In this document: one piece after another, positions 15,178-18,328 of the stretch
Numbering within the stretch: position 1 is the stretch's first letter
Layout: each line of letters starts with the position of its first letter
Origin: an uncultured Prevotella sp.
GTDB lineage: Bacteria; Bacteroidota; Bacteroidia; Bacteroidales; Bacteroidaceae
Direction: 5' to 3'
DNA length: 18,328 nucleotides
NCBI GenBank assembly: GCA_905234355.1
Contig: CAJOHP010000076.1
Coordinates: forward strand, 1-18,328
Notes under the pieces: generated by a model
What the model saw: the letters and a program-made list of their open reading frames with translations, nothing else
Told to the model about the DNA's origin: nothing
The model's database searches: none
Translations under genes and position numbers: made by a program

Positions 15178-16317
15178 TTATTTCACATATCGCTGGTATT
15201 GCTGACGGAACCAAAGCTCGTAGACGACGTCGACAAAGGCAAAACCTTCGCCCTGCGGCTCAATGAAGTCGATCTCCTGCAGACGGCGCTTGTTGCGCGT
15301 GATGGCCTGCATGTTGCCTAAGGCATAGCGACCGACCACCGCCTTCGAGCTAAGTTTTGTCTCGCCGTTGCTTACAGCGGCCAGCATGCCTATCTGAGAT
15401 GCGGTAAGCCCTTCGGTATCGCTCATGAACATGGGAGCGTTGGTATCGATGAGCAGTTGCAGCTGGCTGCTAAACACCTCTTCGGTTACCTCGTTGTCGG
15501 TGGCCGTCCAGATAAAGAAACTTAGCTGTTGCACATACCAAGAGTGGCATTTCACTACATCGCAGATGCGCCCTGCCATCTCCGTGCTGATGTGCTTCCC
15601 TGTGCTATGAAAGCCTTCCTTGATATATGGAATCCAATATTCGCGTGCAATTTTCTTCAAGAAGAGCACCTGTCCGAAGCGGTAGAACGGGTTAGCTGAG
15701 TTGCCAAAGATGTCTATCATCATGTGCCGTTTGCTGCCATAGAAGCAGTAGGTGGTGTTGTGCTGCAACTGCCATTCTGCCCTCATCTTCCCCTCCAGAC
15801 TTTTCCATTCGGGCAGGGTGGCCAGCTGCTGAAACTCGTCTATACACACGATGACGTGCAGCTGCTTGGCCTGCGCTATGGTCTCGGGCAGCCTCAGAAT
15901 CTCTTGCGCACTTTGCTCGAGCGAACGCACTTTCAGGTCCATGGAGAAAGAGTGCAGGGCTTCGTCGGTGATGGTGAAGCTGGGTGTGATGACGTTGATA
16001 AACCGTTTGATGTCTTCAAACCGCTTCTCCAGTGTCGATGAGGTGCCCTCGATGACAGCTGAGGCAAAAGCGTTGAGAAAGTCGCTGACGGAGGTTACGC
16101 TGAAAGCGTCGACGTAGCACACACGCACCTGACGGTCTTCCTCCTTCAGTTCGCTCATGGCCTGTCGCACTAACGATGATTTCCCCCATCGGCGTGGGGA
16201 GATGAGCATGACGTTGATGCCGTTGGCTAGAAATGTTTTCAGCTGCTTGCGGTCTTCCACGCGGTCGACGAAGTTTTCCTTTTCTGCCAGTTCGCCGTAG
16301 ACAAATGGTCTTTTCAT
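15178..16317 (-). CDS. Archaeal-type AAA ATPase with C-terminal winged-helix region
   Basis: This 379-aa protein matches the 'ATPase predominantly from Archaea' type of STAND-related P-loop proteins, which is common and multi-copy in Bacteroidales (from memory). It has an N-terminal FVDRVEDRKQL, a Walker A of the form SPRRWGKSS (residues 40-48) and a Walker B VIVCIDEF with Asp160-Glu161. A sensor-like GSKRHMM lies at about 194-200. A helical region follows, then a probable winged-helix segment near 310-365 (LTASQIGMLAAVSNGE, IDFIEPQGEGFAFVD). The cellular role of these proteins is not established. It is cytosolic, with no signal peptide. The gene is visibly AT-richer and less codon-biased than its neighbours, consistent with acquisition by transfer. 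Its promoter region contains a perfect inverted repeat. Confidence 0.82.
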   Translation of the reverse strand: MKRPFVYGELAEKENFVDRVEDRKQLKTFLANGINVMLISPRRWGKSSLVRQAMSELKEEDRQVRVCYVDAFSVTSVSDFLNAFASAVIEGTSSTLEKRFEDIKRFINVITPSFTITDEALHSFSMDLKVRSLEQSAQEILRLPETIAQAKQLHVIVCIDEFQQLATLPEWKSLEGKMRAEWQLQHNTTYCFYGSKRHMMIDIFGNSANPFYRFGQVLFLKKIAREYWIPYIKEGFHSTGKHISTEMAGRICDVVKCHSWYVQQLSFFIWTATDNEVTEEVFSSQLQLLIDTNAPMFMSDTEGLTASQIGMLAAVSNGETKLSSKAVVGRYALGNMQAITRNKRRLQEIDFIEPQGEGFAFVDVVYELWFRQQYQRYVK

Positions 16318-16343
16318 TGCATCTTGTTTTGTTGTTTACGATG

Positions 16344-16351
16344 CAAATATA
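16344..16351 (-). promoter_or_regulatory. -7 element of the ATPase gene promoter
   Basis: Read on the minus strand this is TATATTTG, a match to TAnnTTTG, followed by GCATCG as at the other promoters here. No TTTG sits at the expected -33 position. The upstream inverted repeat occupies that place instead, so the promoter may depend on a bound regulator. The leader would be about 20 bases. Confidence 0.55.
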
Positions 16352-16352
16352 C

Positions 16353-16393
16353 AAAATTATACACTGATGTATAATACACCAGTGTATAATTTT
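16353..16393. promoter_or_regulatory. Perfect 14-bp inverted repeat, candidate operator and/or porX terminator
   Basis: AAAATTATACACTG (16353-16366) and CAGTGTATAATTTT (16380-16393) are exact reverse complements around 13 bases (ATGTATAATACAC). The centre contains further TACA/TGTA half-sites. It sits directly upstream of the ATPase -7 element, covering the -33 zone, and 27 bases after the porX stop. It could be an operator, a terminator for porX (the minus-strand hairpin ends in TTTT), or both. Confidence 0.6.
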
Positions 16394-16420
16394 AGTTTTT
16401 TTAGTCTTTCTCCCTTCTCC

Positions 16421-18052
16421 TTACCGCCGTTTGCCCTGCATGGTGATGAGGGGTATGAGCATCTCCTCCATGGAGATGCCGCCGTGCTGGAAGGTGTCGC
16501 GGTAGTAGGACACGTAGTAGTTGTAGTTGTTGGGGTAGGCGAAGAAGGCGTCGCCCGTGGCGAAGACGTAGCTGGTCGAGAGGTTGGGCGCGGGCAGCTG
16601 TGCCTGCCTGGGGTCCTTGACGACGAAGAGGTCCTTGGCGTCGTAGCCCAGGTTCTTGCCCAGCTTGTAGCGCAGGTTGGTGTTGGTGTTGCGGTCGCCC
16701 ACAATCTTCACCGGCTTGGTGCAGCGTATGGAGCCGTGGTCGGTGGTGACGATGACGCGGTAGCCGGTCTGTGCAAGCTGCCGGAAGAAGTCGGCGACGA
16801 CGGAGTGGCGCAGCCAGGAGAGGGTGATGCTGCGGTAGGCCGACTCGTTGTTGGCCAGCTCGCGCACCATGCGGCTCTCTGTGCGGGCGTGGGAGAGCAT
16901 GTCTATGAAGTTGAAGACCACCACGTTCAGGTCGTTCTTCTCCAGCGTGTTCAGCTGCTGCAGGAAGCGCTCGGCCTCGGCCGAGGTGTTTATCTTGTGG
17001 TAGGAGAAGGTGTTGTGGCGGCGGTAGCGGTCGAGCTGCGTCTGGATGAGCGGCGCCTCGTTGAGGTTTTTGCCCTCCTCCTCGTCCTCGTCGACCCACA
17101 GGTCGGGAAACATCTCGGCTATCTTGTTGGGCATGAGTCCGGAGAAGATGGCGTTGCGTGCATACTGCGTGGCGGTGGGCAGGATGCTGCAGTAGAGGTC
17201 TTCGTCTATGTCGAAGTAGGGTGCCAGCTCGGGTGCGAGCATGCGCCACTGGTCGTAGCGGAAATTGTCCATGACGACGAGAAACACCTTCTGCCGCAGG
17301 TCGAGCAGTGGGAAGATCTTGCGCTTGAAGATGTCGGGCGAGAGCAGTGGCCGTGTGTCGGCCTCGGCGGCGTCGTCTTTGGCCTTGCCGGCGGCCGGGC
17401 GGTAGGGGGCGCCCTGTCGGGCGGCAGGGGTGGCCGAGGGAGCAATCCAGTCCAGGTAGTTCTTCTTCACAAACTTGGCAAAGCCCAGGTTGGCCTCCTC
17501 CTTCTGCATGCTGAGCATGTCGGTCATCTGCGAGTCGGCCGACGAGAGCTCCAGCTCCCAGTGCACCAGCCGCTTGTAGGTCTCCTTCCAGTCCTGCCAC
17601 GTGCGGCAGTCCTGTATCTGCATGCCTATCTGCATGAAGTGCTGCTGGTAGTTGCTCTGCGTCACCTCGGTGACGATGGCGCGCCGGTGTATGTTCTTCT
17701 TCAGCGTGAGCAGTATCTGGTTGGGGTTGACGGGCTTGATGAGATAGTCGGCTATCTTCTGTCCGATGGCCTGCTCCATGATGTTCTCCTCCTCGCTCTT
17801 GGTCACCATGACCACGGGTGTGGCGGGCGACACCTCTTTTATCTTCTGCAGCGTCTCCAGCCCTGAGAGGCCAGGCATCTGCTCGTCGAGCAGCACCAGG
17901 TCGAAGGAGTGTTCGCGACAGAGGTCTACGGCGTCGGTGCCGTTGCTGGCGCAAGTCACCTCGTAGCCTTTCTTCTCGAGGAAGATGATGTGGGCGCGCA
18001 GCAGTTCCATCTCGTCGTCCACCCATAGCAGTTGTCCGTTGGTCGTTGGCAT
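16421..18052 (-). CDS. porX: PorX, receiver + PglZ-domain regulator of type IX secretion
   Basis: PorX is an orphan-type response regulator that, with the histidine kinase PorY, controls T9SS genes and function; its PglZ part is an alkaline-phosphatase-fold phosphodiesterase. The 543-aa product has a receiver domain at 1-120, with acidic Asp12-Asp13, phospho-acceptor Asp56 (LLDEQMPG), Thr84 and Lys106. A helical linker follows. The PglZ domain spans about 240-540: VVMDNFRYDQW (Asp262), LPTATQYARNAIFSG (Thr293/Thr295 as nucleophile candidates), FNFIDMLSHAR (Asp384, His388), TTDHGS (Asp438, His439) and His523. All expected metal-site residues appear present. Residues about 205-238 are an Ala/Pro/charged low-complexity insert that makes it longer than P. 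gingivalis PorX (about 518 aa, from memory). No consensus promoter is visible before its start. Confidence 0.93.
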   Translation of the reverse strand: MPTTNGQLLWVDDEMELLRAHIIFLEKKGYEVTCASNGTDAVDLCREHSFDLVLLDEQMPGLSGLETLQKIKEVSPATPVVMVTKSEEENIMEQAIGQKIADYLIKPVNPNQILLTLKKNIHRRAIVTEVTQSNYQQHFMQIGMQIQDCRTWQDWKETYKRLVHWELELSSADSQMTDMLSMQKEEANLGFAKFVKKNYLDWIAPSATPAARQGAPYRPAAGKAKDDAAEADTRPLLSPDIFKRKIFPLLDLRQKVFLVVMDNFRYDQWRMLAPELAPYFDIDEDLYCSILPTATQYARNAIFSGLMPNKIAEMFPDLWVDEDEEEGKNLNEAPLIQTQLDRYRRHNTFSYHKINTSAEAERFLQQLNTLEKNDLNVVVFNFIDMLSHARTESRMVRELANNESAYRSITLSWLRHSVVADFFRQLAQTGYRVIVTTDHGSIRCTKPVKIVGDRNTNTNLRYKLGKNLGYDAKDLFVVKDPRQAQLPAPNLSTSYVFATGDAFFAYPNNYNYYVSYYRDTFQHGGISMEEMLIPLITMQGKRR

Positions 18053-18146
18053 AGTCGTTGTGGTGTTTGTTATCTTAGAAACGCGTAAGTGGGCGAATTG
18101 TTGCGGCAGGGGCCTGGCGATTAAGTCTTTTTTTGTTTTGCCAAGC

Positions 18147-18154
18147 TATTTTTG
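18147..18154 (+). promoter_or_regulatory. Possible rightward -7 element leading out of the window
   Basis: TATTTTTG on the plus strand matches TAnnTTTG and is followed by CG as at other starts. No TTTG is found 19-21 bases upstream. If real, it would serve a divergent transcript running right, away from porX, through the repeat pair and beyond the window edge. Confidence 0.25.
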
Positions 18155-18226
18155 CGACTTTGCGCAGGTATTGGGAGCGGGATGTTCTGTTTTTTTGTTG
18201 TACCCAGCTTTTGCATGATGTCGCAA

Positions 18227-18328
18227 CACTGTAGGGACGGGCTTTATGCCTGTCCGCCATTGACCCTCCACGTGTCTGCGCCACCCGACATAGGGTCTCG
18301 GACAGGCATAAAGCCCGTCCCTACTGTG
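18227..18328. repeat. Second inverted pair of the dispersed REP-like repeat
   Basis: The forward copy 18227-18256 (CACTGTAGGGACGGGCTTTA onward) and reverse copy 18299-18328 pair over 30 bases with one mismatch, around a 42-base spacer. The right arm runs to the window edge, so the full extent is unknown. Compared with the 12.5-kb pair, the two copies face the opposite way. No gene is seen in the 276 bases right of porX. Confidence 0.8.

Noticed and set aside
18053..18226. Consensus promoter for porX on the minus strand
   Set aside because: No TAnnTTTG is found on the minus strand between the porX start and the repeat pair. A promoter farther right or of another type is possible but cannot be supported.
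12511..18328. CRISPR array from the repeated 25-30-base units
   Set aside because: Copies occur as isolated inverted pairs more than 5 kb apart, not as regularly spaced direct repeats, and no cas gene is present.

Overview
The window looks like a chromosomal segment from a fairly GC-rich member of the Bacteroidales, most likely Prevotellaceae. The reasons are: genes for the type IX secretion system (T9SS: porU, porV, porX); Bacteroidetes-type promoters (TTTG, 19 bases, TAnnTTTG); few Shine-Dalgarno sequences; and two proteins with the PCMD domain, which is largely a Bacteroidetes family. The genus is inference.

Bases 1-8640 form a rightward operon. After the last codons of an unidentified upstream gene come two tandem porU-type (C25/gingipain-fold) genes, porV, and ispF, whose start codon overlaps the porV stop. 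A hairpin terminator closes the unit. The first porU (1205 aa) has the full family architecture. The second (1022 aa) starts directly at the domain that follows the N-terminal region of the first, and it lacks a full-length C-terminal sorting domain. Both keep the His/Cys catalytic pair.

Bases 8641-12461 start with a 170-bp element with perfect 21-bp inverted ends that resembles a MITE. A clear promoter then drives three closely packed genes: a PCMD-domain lipoprotein, a small outer-membrane beta-barrel, and a secreted protein with a calycin-like plus a PCMD domain. Together they look like a cell-surface module of unknown substrate.

Bases 12462-15177 hold two different inverted-repeat structures, a second strong promoter very like the first, and a gene for a 655-aa secreted multidomain protein with an Ala/Glu-rich helical region and a short C-terminal tail. 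A decayed repeat and a strong hairpin terminator follow it.

Bases 15178-18328 carry two leftward genes. One is an archaeal-type AAA ATPase (AT-richer than its neighbours) whose promoter abuts a perfect 14-bp inverted repeat. The other is porX, the receiver-plus-PglZ regulator of T9SS. The window ends in an inverted pair of the same short dispersed repeat seen near 12.5 kb.

Functionally, PorU and PorV belong to the outer-membrane attachment complex of T9SS, which removes the C-terminal signal from cargo and anchors the cargo to the surface. PorX regulates that system. Three other secreted proteins here end in the same compact tail motif, which resembles the last part of a T9SS sorting domain. 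They are therefore candidates for export or processing by this machinery, but this is not shown by the sequence alone.
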